Source: Linepithema humile
Taxonomy: Eukaryota; Arthropoda; Insecta; Hymenoptera; Formicidae
Length of the DNA: 64,000 bases
Assembly (NCBI RefSeq): GCF_040581485.1
Contig: NC_090131.1
Coordinates: 19,666,532 to 19,730,531, forward strand
Direction of reading: 5' to 3'
Numbering within the stretch: the first letter of the stretch is position 1; each line of letters begins with the position of its first letter. The notes beneath the pieces were generated by a model, which saw nothing but the letters and a program-made list of their open reading frames with translations, did not search any database and had not been told where the DNA came from. Positions 23,721 to 34,507 of this stretch are shown in pieces. The translations under genes and the position numbers were made by a program.

Positions 23721-25242
23721 AGATTGATATTTTGACTACTCCGATAATAGTCTCTTTTCTCTTCTTGCACTGTGATCTCAACGATTATGATACATTTTTA
23801 TCATAATCAGCTGATTCATTTCTGCAAAATCACAATATTTATGAATAACATTGCATTGTATTACACAAAAAAGTGTCTAGATCAAATTAACCTGACTCAG
23901 CATGTACTTAAAGATTAATTCTATTATGTTCAATAAATTTTTTTATTAACCAGTTGAGTGTCATCAATTAAGTAATTGATATTATTAATAAAATTCATAC
24001 CAAAATATGTATCCAATAATTATAGTAAAGTAAGTGATACAATAAAAATGTATAAACTATCATCCGCGTGATGACATTTCGATTATTATTAAAATTTTAA
24101 TTACAATTCATGCAATTTCGAGAAAGATATTTTCATAAACTTTATCATAATCTAAATATGTCTTAAATGTTCTTCACTATTTTCCATTACTATTGTTATT
24201 ACTTTAAATTAAAATTTTCAATTACCACATTATGCAGCTTCAGCGATAATTAATCTACCTCATTCAATAAATATTACATAAGCTTCAGAATAACCTAAAT
24301 ATTCGGCGACTCGTCACGTTTTAATTACATACATTTAATACTGTATGCACACAACAATACATATACATAATTCCCAAGCGATCGCTATAGCGACGATACT
24401 TCTCGACCATTATGCAACACGAAATCGCTCGATTGTAACACGCGTTATTTACTCGACGCATCGTGGAAATCTACCAATTCATTACGATACGATCCCGTGG
24501 GCGATTCCGAATCCGTTATCACTCCGGCGAAAAGCCACACGCGCCAACAATCGCAGCCGGTACCCTGCTGCACTATATAGTACTCTGTGCTCTGTTACGA
24601 CAAATATATATCCGACAATGTCTTAACCGCCGTTAATGCATTAACGGTAGAAAATATATTCCATTTTTACATAATAATTTATAAACTCTGAAAGAAATTT
24701 TGATAATAATTAACTTTGTTTTTTAATTGCACATTAGCACATTTTTTCCTTACAAAATTTGATAAACGAAAATTAGAGATAAGCGAACATTAGGATAGCT
24801 TATTTTTATCTTACCTGAGATAATTAGGTTTATTTTCTTATCTGATACGAAAACTTCAAATTAAGAACGTTAACTACATTTTAATTAAGGACTAATTAAT
24901 CGGCACAGTCATTCAAAACCGATAGAACTTCAATCCCTGATACTATATATGATCAGAAAAAATCTTACGTGAATTGTTTTTTTTCTCTGTCACAGAGGCA
25001 CACAACACGAAACGTTCACGCGTATATGCGGCATCAAAAAATCAAAGAACTCAACAAACATATATCCTTTACTATCAAGAATTTTGCCGATTTCTCCTCT
25101 TATTCCTCCGCGTGGATGTCTATTCCGTTTAAGGCACTTTGGAGGCACTTACCGAGGCGCACCGAGGACAGGATTAGACAAAGGTGTATATCGGCAAGAT
25201 CGTCGCGGTCGCCGCCGAGGCAGATGAGACGTGCATGTACAC
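23721..25242. other. Upstream region of sina copy 1, truncated at the duplication edge
   Basis: AT-rich, then GC-richer from about 24370 to 24600 with many CpG, and a TATATAG motif near 24577. Probably 5' UTR, intron or proximal promoter of sina. The segment stops at 25242, where retroelement DNA begins; copy 2 continues into the original flank. Confidence 0.55.
24630..24647. repeat. Perfect 18-bp palindrome upstream of sina copy 1
   Basis: CCGTTAATGCATTAACGG is its own reverse complement and is unchanged in copy 2 (42033-42050). It carries two TAACGG words resembling Myb-type sites. Function unknown. Confidence 0.6.
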
Positions 25243-26641
25243 CTAAATTATCTTTTATTGGTTTAACTGAGTTATTTTGTATAATATGGCCAAGGTATTT
25301 TACTGAGTCTGAGGCAAATGTGCATTTAGTAAATTTTAACCTGAATCCTTCCTTCTTTATTGCTTCCAATAGTTGTGTTAAATGGTCTATGTGTTTCGAA
25401 AAGGATTTTGAGAATAGTAAAATATCATCTATGTAGTTTACGGCGAAATCCGTGAGGTTGTATTTTCGTAGTATATTACCAAGTATTCTTTGGAAGATCG
25501 CCGGTGATGTTTTTAGTCCGTAGGGTAGACAGGTCCATTAAAAATGTCCATTTTGAGTTACAAATCCAGTCTTGTTTCTATCTTCAATCCGTAGGGGAAT
25601 TGACCAAAACGCGGAGTTTATATCCAATGTTGTAAAGAATTCGCAATTTCTTATCTTTATTACCAGGTCTTCAATTCGTGGAAAAGGTTGGGCTTGAGAT
25701 ATTACTATTTTATTCAAGTCTCTGAAATCTATGCATAGTCTGCATTTTTTGTTTTTCTCTTTCTTGAAAGCTAATGTTACTGGTGCCGCAAATGGACTAT
25801 AAGATTCTTCTATAAGTTTTTTTTCCAATAGTTTTCATATTTGCCCTTCAATTTTTTTTTATCTTGTTCAGTGCATCTGTAAGGCCTTTTACTGCAGTAT
25901 TTGTCAATCAATAGGTTTATTCGTGCTTCATATTTTTTCACTGAACCGACATCATATTTGTCTTTTGCAAATACTGCTTTTTATACCTTTCGATCATTTC
26001 ATTTATATCACTTTTTTGTTTAAGCGTCAGGTGATTTATTTTTATTTCGAAATCTTCTTCTTTTACTTGTTCATTAAAATTTATTAGAGATTTTTTTTTT
26101 TCGTTATTATTATTGTATAAATTTGTAGAAATTTCTTCTACTTTAATTTTATTTTGTTGATTTGGGCTATTTTTCTGAGTTATTCTTAGATTTTCATTTT
26201 GAATCAATTTAAAATCTCGAATCATGTCTAACCCAATTAGAAAATCATATTTGAAATTTTCCTTGTCAATGATATATACATCGACTTCTTTTTCTATTTC
26301 ATAGATTTCAATTTTTAAAGTTGTCAAACCACTTGTTTTCTTAACACCATTAATTGTTATTAAATCTGCATTGTTGGAATGGTTTTTCCCTTCTTTTAAT
26401 TTCAATATTTTGGAATTAATCAAAGAGACATTCGAGCCTGAATCATAAATTCCGAATATCTCTAATTTATCGTTTAGTTTTAGTTTGACTTTTATTAATG
26501 GTATTACTGCTCGTTTTTTGTTTCCTTTTCGTTTAATTCAGTTTCGATTACTGAGTTGTTGACATGTTTTATAGAGTTTTTCTTTTCTTGATTATTTTCT
26601 TCAGATCTGAACTAGCATAAGTGTTCGGGGTGGTACCGTAT
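25243..26641 (-). mobile_element. Decayed Ty3/gypsy-type retroelement fragment between the two duplicate copies
   Basis: Minus-strand frames show, in order, a retroviral-type aspartic protease (DSG triad region near 26430-26442, then a stretch ending FLIGLDMIRDF) and a reverse transcriptase (CRLCIDFRDLNK; FFTTLDINSAFWSIPLR; catalytic YIDD near 25421-25437; KYLGHIIQNN). It is dead: there is at least one in-frame stop at 25538-25540, another ahead of the RT start, and frame breaks near 25850-25960. It stops within RT at the junction with copy 1; no RNase H, integrase or LTR is present. At both ends it directly abuts duplicated sequence. Confidence 0.85.
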
Positions 26642-26738
26642 ATTGATAAAAACATAAAACTCTTTGCTTTTTCTTAAATAAATCTTTGCAAAATGCAATT
26701 AATACAAAGCAAAATATATCTGTTTTGAATTAGTCTAA

Positions 26739-29700
26739 TTAATTTGTTTTCTTTGTTTGTGAACTATTACGATTGTCGTTTATCATTTGCAATAAAAGAC
26801 GCACGAAGTATCTTATAACGATAATAACAGTTATTGCGCAAAGTAGAAGAAATACGGCGATATCTATGAGATATATTTGCCACCAGTACAAATCCATCGC
26901 CGGTGATCGCAAAGCATCACTGCCGTATTTAACGATGTATTCGATCCAATAATTAGCGGTATCAATAGCGCTCATCGGTCGATCAAGAAACTTTCGAGAC
27001 AGATTTCGAGCAGTTTCACTGAAACACACAAAAAAATTACAATTACAATAGAACTAACAAATTTAAAGATCGAGTTATATTATTAAAAATGACAGAATGA
27101 TAAGAATATGCACAAATATTAACAATTAAACATGCAATACGTATCACGATGTAAAATAATATGAAATAAAAATAACAAATTACGGAATGCACATAATAAA
27201 TCACGCATTTACATCACATGTATAGACATGCTCTTTTTCAGATATCGCCTTATATTAATATATGAAAATAAAATTCTGTCCACCTACATATATATAGGAT
27301 TCCAAAGGATCGCATTTAAAGCCTCATCCATGTCTTTTTCGGTCATCGTATGCAAGTCCAGTTTTATGGCAATGTTTTTTCCAACGAACATATCAATATT
27401 TATAAACTGATCACCAAAAAGTGGTATACCGATCATGGGCACACCGCATACTAATGCTTCTTGCATGCTCATTAATCCGCTATGAGTGATGAAGCCTTTT
27501 ATATTAGGATGTTCTACGACATTAAACTTGTATTAGTGTAAAGAAAAAACAATTTACATATTTAAAATTTATATATGACAAACTTCACAATAAGAAAATA
27601 TTAAGAAAAATATTTATATAAAGTTTATAGGGGTTTATAAAGTTTATAAAGTTTATAGGTAAATATATATAGGTAAATATATATAGGGGTTTATAGGTAA
27701 ATATATATAGGTAAATATACTAGGTGTTGGAATTAATTCGTAGCGTTTTACAAAAGATGGCATTAGCCAACTATTTATAGTCACACATACAAAAGTAAAT
27801 ATTCCCTAGGAAGCTACTGGTATAGCGCATCTTTACCAGTATATGACGTTTCGTTATTGTGTCCATAGCATTTGTCGTGCAGTGTCAAACATGTCGAAGT
27901 TCGTACCTGAAAAATCGTTTTTGCGGGGAGTGTTACTTCATTATTTCAATATGAAGAAAAGTGCCGCGGAAAGTCATCGCATTTTAGTGGATGTTTACGG
28001 TGAACATGCCCTGGCTGAGCAAACTTGCAGAAAGTGGTTTGCGCGGTTCAAAAATGGAAATTTTGACTTGGAAGACAAGGAACGTCCCGGTCAGCCGAAA
28101 AAGTTCGAAGATGAAGATTTGGTGACGTTGCTCGATGAAGACCCGGGCCAAACACTTCTGGAGTTATCCTCATCGCTTGGAGTCGACTTTTCGACGGTCA
28201 GTAAACGCCTTAAAGCCATAGGAATGGTACAAAAACAAGGAACGTGGGTCCCACATGAGTTAAAGCCAAGGGACGTCGAACGGCGTTTAGTCACCTGTGA
28301 GCTGCTGCTTCAACGGCAGGTAAGGAAAGGATTTTTGCATCGAATAGTCACTGGCGACGAAAAGTGGGTACTCTACGACAATCCCAAACGCAGAAAATCG
28401 TGGGGCTTTCCCGGTCATGCATCGATATCATCTCCCAAGCAGAATATTCATGGGAAGAAAATCATGTTGTGCATATGGTGGGATCAGCTGGGCGTTATCT
28501 ATTATGAGTTGCTCCAACCGGGTGAAACCATCACTGGGGACCTCTACAGACGACAATTGATGCGTTTAAATCGAGCATTACAGGAAAAGCGGCCGCAATA
28601 TAAAGATCGACATGACAAAGTAATTTTGCTCCATGACAATGCGAGACCTCATGTTTCGAAAGTCGTGAAAACTTATTTGGAAACGCTAAAATGGGAAGTT
28701 TTGCCTCACCCGCCATATTCCCCGGATATTGCTCCATCTGATTTTCATTTGTTCCGATCCATGGCGCATGGCTTATCAGAGCAGCACTTTGACAACTACG
28801 AAATGACTAAAAATTGGATCGATTCATTCATCGAATCTAAAGACGAAGAATTTTTCCGACGTGGTATCCGTGCTTTGCCAGAAAGATGGCAAAAAGTAGT
28901 GGATAACGATGGACAATACTTTGAATGACGCCACTGTAATGATACTTGCATAATAAACCACGAAATTTTGCAAAAAAACGCTACGAATTAATTCCAACAC
29001 CTAGTATATAGGGGTTTATAAGGTTTAAAGGTAAATATATAATATTTACCTTTTTAATTTCTACTAATGCGTTAAAAAAAAAAGTTTACGTCTCTTTATA
29101 AGTAGATAGAAATAATAACGTACTTAACACTTTAATCTGCGGCATCCAAGGAGACGTGTAAATATTTTTAGGCAATCCGGGTGGTAATTTATCTGGACGT
29201 GGAACTTTCATCAAAACCCGTACAGGTGCTATTTTACTTAAAGAGGAGTAAAGTATATCCAGAAACTTGAGTGGAAATGTTTCAATCATCACCATCGAGC
29301 CAAAAGTTAAGTAAATAAAGCCGTCTCTACTTTCGTTCATCCACTTCTCCAAAGCCTGCAGATAAAACATTGGCACAAAGCAAGTATTATATTATGTTAT
29401 ATACATTTACACATGTTTTTACTTTATGCTCTGTTTTCCATAGATAATAAAACAGTAGAATTAATATTACTTGCATGAGGCGTCCATAAATAATCCGTTT
29501 TATATTTTTATGTATAAAAGAAATCTTATCATTAAACTTATTCTTGCAATGTCATAAAATAAGAGTAAAGTTATCTTTATGATGAGGCAACATAGCATTA
29601 GGTAAAATTCATGTTTATAAAATAAGCTATAATTTCTAAAGCAGTTTTAAAAACTCAAGTGAGGTAAGAGGAAGTGATAAAATTTTATACTGCAAAATTG

Positions 29701-32700
29701 GGTTATAGATTATTCCAACCGGATACCAAAGATTTGTTAACTCTACTTTTTTTTATGTTTGCAACACTAATAATATGCCAGTGTTGATACCAGTATTAAT
29801 TTCTGATGTAATTCATGAAGATGTGCAAGTCATAGAACACAAGATAATTTACGTACGTAAAACATGCAGAACGTATGCTGCTGACTCATTTCAGTCGAAT
29901 TATTTTTCGCAGAATAGAGTTATTAGCATTACAAGAGATCAAACTGACGACTATCATGTATGTATGATCATAATGATCGTAATTCGTAAGCATATCAAAA
30001 GGCGAAAATAATTTCAAAAAACGTACAGGTGGTAATGTTATGTCGTTGTCCACGACATGCAACCCTCCTACGTCTACCACAGCAGGTGTCGTTGGCTGGA
30101 TTATATTTACAGCGATGTGAGAGTTGACGAGGATCAATGCTACTTTCCTTTCTAGCTCCCGCACACTCGGTATGTTCGGTCCAAAGTGCTCTTTAAGAAT
30201 TTCGTCCTGCCTGCTTGTGAGATAATTGAAGAGCAGATTGTTATAAGCCGTGTTCACGGTGTTATATAAACGTTCCCAAAAATTCATGGAGCCGGTAAGC
30301 TCGGTTATACAATTGTTCGGAACGAAAGCTACGTTGTGAGGTTGAGCGATTATTTTGTGCAGCCATGGATATAATAGCATCGTTGAACTGACCCCGATCA
30401 CAGGAATATTTAATAAATGGGGAATGACGGCGAAACATTGAGCACCATGAACCTAATAGAGTATGATCACATGAGCATTTTACACCTTACTGTTAGACTG
30501 TCTTGAAAAAATTTTTAAAGTTGATAATTGTTAAGTTTCATATTTATTATAATTCCAAAATAATGTTTACTAATTAAAACAGTCAATTATTGGCCCATTC
30601 AGTACATTTTTCCATTTACAAGAAATAAAAAACTTTAAAATTTCTTTTTTTAAAGAAACTTTACAATTCTACATATTAACATGATTTAAAACAGAACTTA
30701 ATAAAAAAGCAGTAAATAAGCTTTTTGTATCAATTTTCAATCAATACCTAATTTATACTTTGTCCTAATACCTGTTAAATTAACAATTGGAAGTAGGATT
30801 ATTTTAATAGATCTAATAAAAATTAAAATTTAAGTGATATTGTAATAAGTATAAATAAGTATATGTTAGATGTTGTATATGCTGAATGTATATCGGAATA
30901 GTTTAAATTGCTGACATATTTATAGTTTAAAATTTAACATTAGATGTCGAGATCCAAGTTATTTGAACTGCTCAATCGTTCAAAATTTTTTAATAGTATA
31001 CAAACATGTTCTGCTCATTGCTGTATCTTCATGACAAAATAACTATGTTGAACAAATCAAACTCATTTTACATATTCACGTATCAAATTTTTAATATATT
31101 ACATTGTAACATGTCTTTTCCACACTCATATCATGAGTATCCTAAACTATTTCACCATTATAAAACAAAGAATATATGCAGTTTACGTTATCATTATAAA
31201 TCATAATCTTATCAATAATCTTATCAATAAAGCAAAATAAATTGTTTAAAAATATAAACGAGCAAGCATATTCTTAAACAAATAATTTGAAATATTGATT
31301 TATAATATTTGAAATATTATTTTATCGAGAACTTTTAATTACTTTATACAGGATGCGGCGAAAAACGCGGTACATATTAGGTAATTTATTGTTAAAAAGT
31401 AAGTCGAAATTGTGGAAATTTTTTTTCGCAGAAAGTTTAAAAATTACAACTCTGAAATTACAACTCTGAAATCTCTTGAATATATTTGTAAATGTTTGTT
31501 AGATAATATAAATAAATACTGTTTTCCTGAACATGTATATACTTGTATTTGTTAAATAAATATTGTTTGTGCCATTTTCAATAAGAAATTATTCTGTATC
31601 TTATTTTTTATACAATATTTTAAATTCTTATGTTAAAATTATATCATGTTCTCCGTCGTATCTTGCAAAAAATTCTGATTCAATGATATTTTTGTTGGAG
31701 GTTTTAACTATCAGTTGTTTTCGCTTTATTGATTTGAAAATTTTAATACACATTAAATTATGTTGATGATTTATGATGACATTACATCATACAGTAATTT
31801 ACATATATATGTTATCTAATAATTTTTATTGTAATTTTTTTTACTGTGTTTCACTGTATTTCATTAAATTTAATCAGATATTAGAAAATATTATTAGAAA
31901 TCTTTTATTAGAAATTAGTCATTAGAAAACTTTTTCTAGCTTGCATTAAACAAAATAAAAAAATAAGATTGAAACATCTATCATTGCACTTATAGCTATT
32001 GGAATAAAATTACACACTCTGCTGCAGTTCTAGACTTTATTAATCGTTTAATCTAGTTAACCTAATTAACCGTTTAAGTCTCGAAAAAGATCACGAAATA
32101 AAATAACAAAAATAATAAAATTGTTGCAAACTCGACACAATTGCAACAGGATAACACGATTATCAAGATTTGATTAGCTATCATTAAATTGATATCACCA
32201 TATCGATAGAGTAAGGATAATTTTTTTTCAATGGGAAATTATTAATCACGTTGACTTGATAACCCCTTTCTGATCAAACCTTTTAGCAGCTAAATTAATG
32301 CTTTTTGTCATTTTTATAGAAGATAATAAATTACATAAAAGTAACTAATTATTTGTATAAAAGAATTGTAAATTGTAAAAGAGCGCAATTGCGCGCTCTT
32401 TTTTAAACAGATATATCAATTTAAAACTTTTGTATTAAGAATATTTCTTGTTTTGCACTTGTAAACGGAAAAATTTTGTTCTATAAATATGCAATTTTTA
32501 TAATATTGAGATATATTTTTCTACCCATTGATTTAATAATTTATTTTTTCATTTACATACCTCCATCAATACTGCGTCATATGGTGGATCTTTCGGTGGG
32601 TTGCGCACTAGCTCTTGTATTTTCGGAAGCGCCAAATATTTGCAAAGATCATTACCAGTCATTCCCGCAAGAATAAATACTGGACTTATCCCAAACAATG

Positions 32701-32968
32701 TTTTTGTCAGAAATTCGTATGTCAGACTGTTCGTTAGCGTTACAGGTGGTGTAAACGACACGATATCGGTATAGTTTGGATAAGGCTTTTTCAATGGGAA
32801 ATTACTAACCACATCGATTTGATGACCCTTTTTGATCAGACCCTTTATCAGCTGTTCAAACATCAGGAAATGACTGTAGCTGTTAAGAGGGAATAATGCG
32901 AGGAAACGATATCCATGGCAAATCGATGAGCACAATAGCCAAGGAAATATCAATAGTAGTATCCGCAT
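26739..32968 (-). CDS. UDP-glycosyltransferase, copy 2
   Basis: Five exons: 32968-32561, 30452-30027, 29355-29124, 27513-27288, 27018-26739; 523 residues, one codon longer than copy 1 (extra Leu in exon 2). Same signal peptide, catalytic His context (NSYSHFLMF) and signature exon (FITHSGLMSMQEAL) as copy 1. Differences crowd into exons 1 and 2, the acceptor-binding half: 11 of 136 residues differ in exon 1, while exon 3 proteins are identical. Intron 3 (between exons 3 and 4) is enlarged by a mariner insertion and a minisatellite but splice sites and frame are intact. The duplication edge lies 97 bases past the stop, so its downstream flank is retroelement DNA, not the native one. Confidence 0.93.
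27621..27717. repeat. Minisatellite flanking the mariner insertion
   Basis: Mixed units GGGGTTTATA, AAGTTTATA and GGTAAATATATATA repeat several times; a remnant of the same units continues after the mariner element (29005-29045). Copy 1 has only AAGTTTATATATTTACC at this place, so the array grew in copy 2. Confidence 0.8.
27720..29004 (+). mobile_element. Intact mariner element (1285 bp)
   Basis: Terminal inverted repeats of at least 30 bp (27720-27749 and 28975-29004) begin CTAGGTGTTGGAATTAATTC and are identical by eye. TA target-site duplications stand at 27718-27719 and 29005-29006. The single transposase frame is full length. Absent from the same intron in copy 1, so it inserted after the segmental duplication. 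Confidence 0.95.
27891..28928 (+). CDS. Mariner transposase (DD34D), full length
   Basis: 345 residues from Met at 27891 (MSKFVPEKSF), the usual mariner start and length; an upstream in-frame Met at 27843 would add 16 residues not typical of the family. N-terminal paired-like helix-turn-helix DNA-binding domains (CRKWFARFKNGNFDLEDKER and the STVSKRLKAIG helix), linker WVPHEL, then catalytic Asp residues in VTGDEKW, LLHDNARPH and SPDIAPSD, with 34 residues between the second and third. No stop or frameshift. It cuts and pastes the element between its inverted repeats. Its intactness and matching termini suggest recent mobility; whether it is expressed cannot be told. Confidence 0.95.
   Translation: MSKFVPEKSFLRGVLLHYFNMKKSAAESHRILVDVYGEHALAEQTCRKWFARFKNGNFDLEDKERPGQPKKFEDEDLVTLLDEDPGQTLLELSSSLGVDFSTVSKRLKAIGMVQKQGTWVPHELKPRDVERRLVTCELLLQRQVRKGFLHRIVTGDEKWVLYDNPKRRKSWGFPGHASISSPKQNIHGKKIMLCIWWDQLGVIYYELLQPGETITGDLYRRQLMRLNRALQEKRPQYKDRHDKVILLHDNARPHVSKVVKTYLETLKWEVLPHPPYSPDIAPSDFHLFRSMAHGLSEQHFDNYEMTKNWIDSFIESKDEEFFRRGIRALPERWQKVVDNDGQYFE
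32203..32292 (-). pseudogene. Relic UGT first exon, copy 2
   Basis: Counterpart of 14791-14880 in intron 1 of UGT copy 2, same decay, same orientation. Confidence 0.75.
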
Positions 32969-34295
32969 TTTTTTAATACTGTTTTATACTGTTGTATAAT
33001 TTCGATTTGATGCCCCTAAGAAATAAACGGGACAAACTTCTCAATTCAAAGTTATTTGAATTTTATTATATTATTCACTGTTTATTTTCAAACCTTTAGA
33101 TGTTAGATTGGATAGATAGCATTGCCTTTTACAGAATGTAAAAATCAAATAGCAAGCACTGAAACTGAAGTACACGATGATGCCAAGAATACATCAGTTA
33201 CGATACGTTGTCGAACACGTTATGAGACTATCTTAGATACGATGTATCATATTTTTGCTTGCAAAATAGTGGGGATGCACTGCACTAACTACTGACTGAA
33301 TGTAAATATGTATGACGAGTGATACTGTCAATCTGCTTGAATTTGTACGAAATGCATGCTCCGTATGCTATTGCCATAAAATATGACAATTCTGGACAAT
33401 CAGTAGTCTTAGAAAATTTGTCAAGGATAGATATAATTGTCATTTGTTTTGTGATGATTCATCATGATGAGGAGAAATATTGATGATGGATTCTTTCTCT
33501 ACGGGTTTTTTATAAACTTAGGATTAATTTATACTTATTTATAATATTCGTAGGCAAAACCAAGAATTCACAGCTAAAAAATAATCAATTCGGTTAATAA
33601 GTAATCTACTGGATAATCTTTTCATTTTTTTTACCTGACTTTTCGATAATTGTAACAAAAAAGGAGAATTATAAATGTCTGCTTAGTCAGCACTTCCATG
33701 TTGCTTGACATTGTTTCAAAAAAAAAATTTGTTAAAAATCGTAACACAAAAATCAAAATCACCTTGATGTGGAACGTTTAGCATCTCATTTGTTTTATAG
33801 AAGAATAATTTATTACTATTTATTTGAGTGCTAAGAGGCATAATTGAACTCGTTTGTTTTACAAGAAAATAATTAACCATTATTATATCATTAGTCACTT
33901 TTTCAAAGATGAAAAGAAACATGTTTTAATGATGATAGTCAAATCTTAACAATCGCGATAAAAAACGAATGTATTTATCATTAGACCTGTTGACTTATAT
34001 AATACTCTTATTGCATAATTCCATAATTCTTTCTGATAAAATCAGATAATTAATGAATAAAAAGATTATGTACAGAATCGTGTTCTCTTGTTAAAAAGTA
34101 TAGAGTGCTAAAAATATGCTCAAATTAACAGTCATACTTATACAATAGATACTGTGATGTAAAATAATATCAAGAAAAATAAGAAAATATGATATGCGCA
34201 TAATAAATTGCACGCGCATCTACATTGTATATATACAGATATGTTTTTTTTTCTAAGTATCGCTTTATGTTAATATATGAAAATAAAAAATATAT

Positions 34296-34507
34296 TCTGT
34301 CTATCCATATCGCGTTGAAGGTCACATTTATCTTCCTTAGACAACTTATCCAGTCTCATAGCACTGTTTCTCACGACATGTATGTCTATGTTCAAAAATT
34401 GATCGGTAAAGAATAGTCTGGTCATGATAATATCATAGATATTATCGCTTCTTATATGCCAATCAATCTGTTGTGTGTGAATGAAGGCTCTTATATTAAT
34501 ATATTCT
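34296..34507 (-). pseudogene. Relic UGT donor-binding exon, copy 2
   Basis: Counterpart of 16885-17100, with the same broken UGT exon-4-like reading; the neighbouring (AT)n run is about 4 bases shorter than in copy 1. Confidence 0.75.

Larger units (their letters stand above)
10627..25242. repeat. Tandem segmental duplication, copy 1 (about 14.6 kb)
   Basis: Matches 26642-42644 in the same orientation along its whole length, starting at ATTGATAAAAACATAAAAC and ending at GTGCATGTACAC. Contains UGT copy 1 and sina copy 1. Differences are substitutions, small indels and one VNTR; the size difference from copy 2 (about 1.4 kb) is the mariner insertion plus an adjacent minisatellite. Boundaries were set where alignment by eye stops. 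Confidence 0.95.

Noticed and set aside
24345..24626. 93-residue plus-strand frame present in both duplicates
   Set aside because: CpG-rich DNA with few stops; duplicated only because the whole segment is. No protein-like composition.
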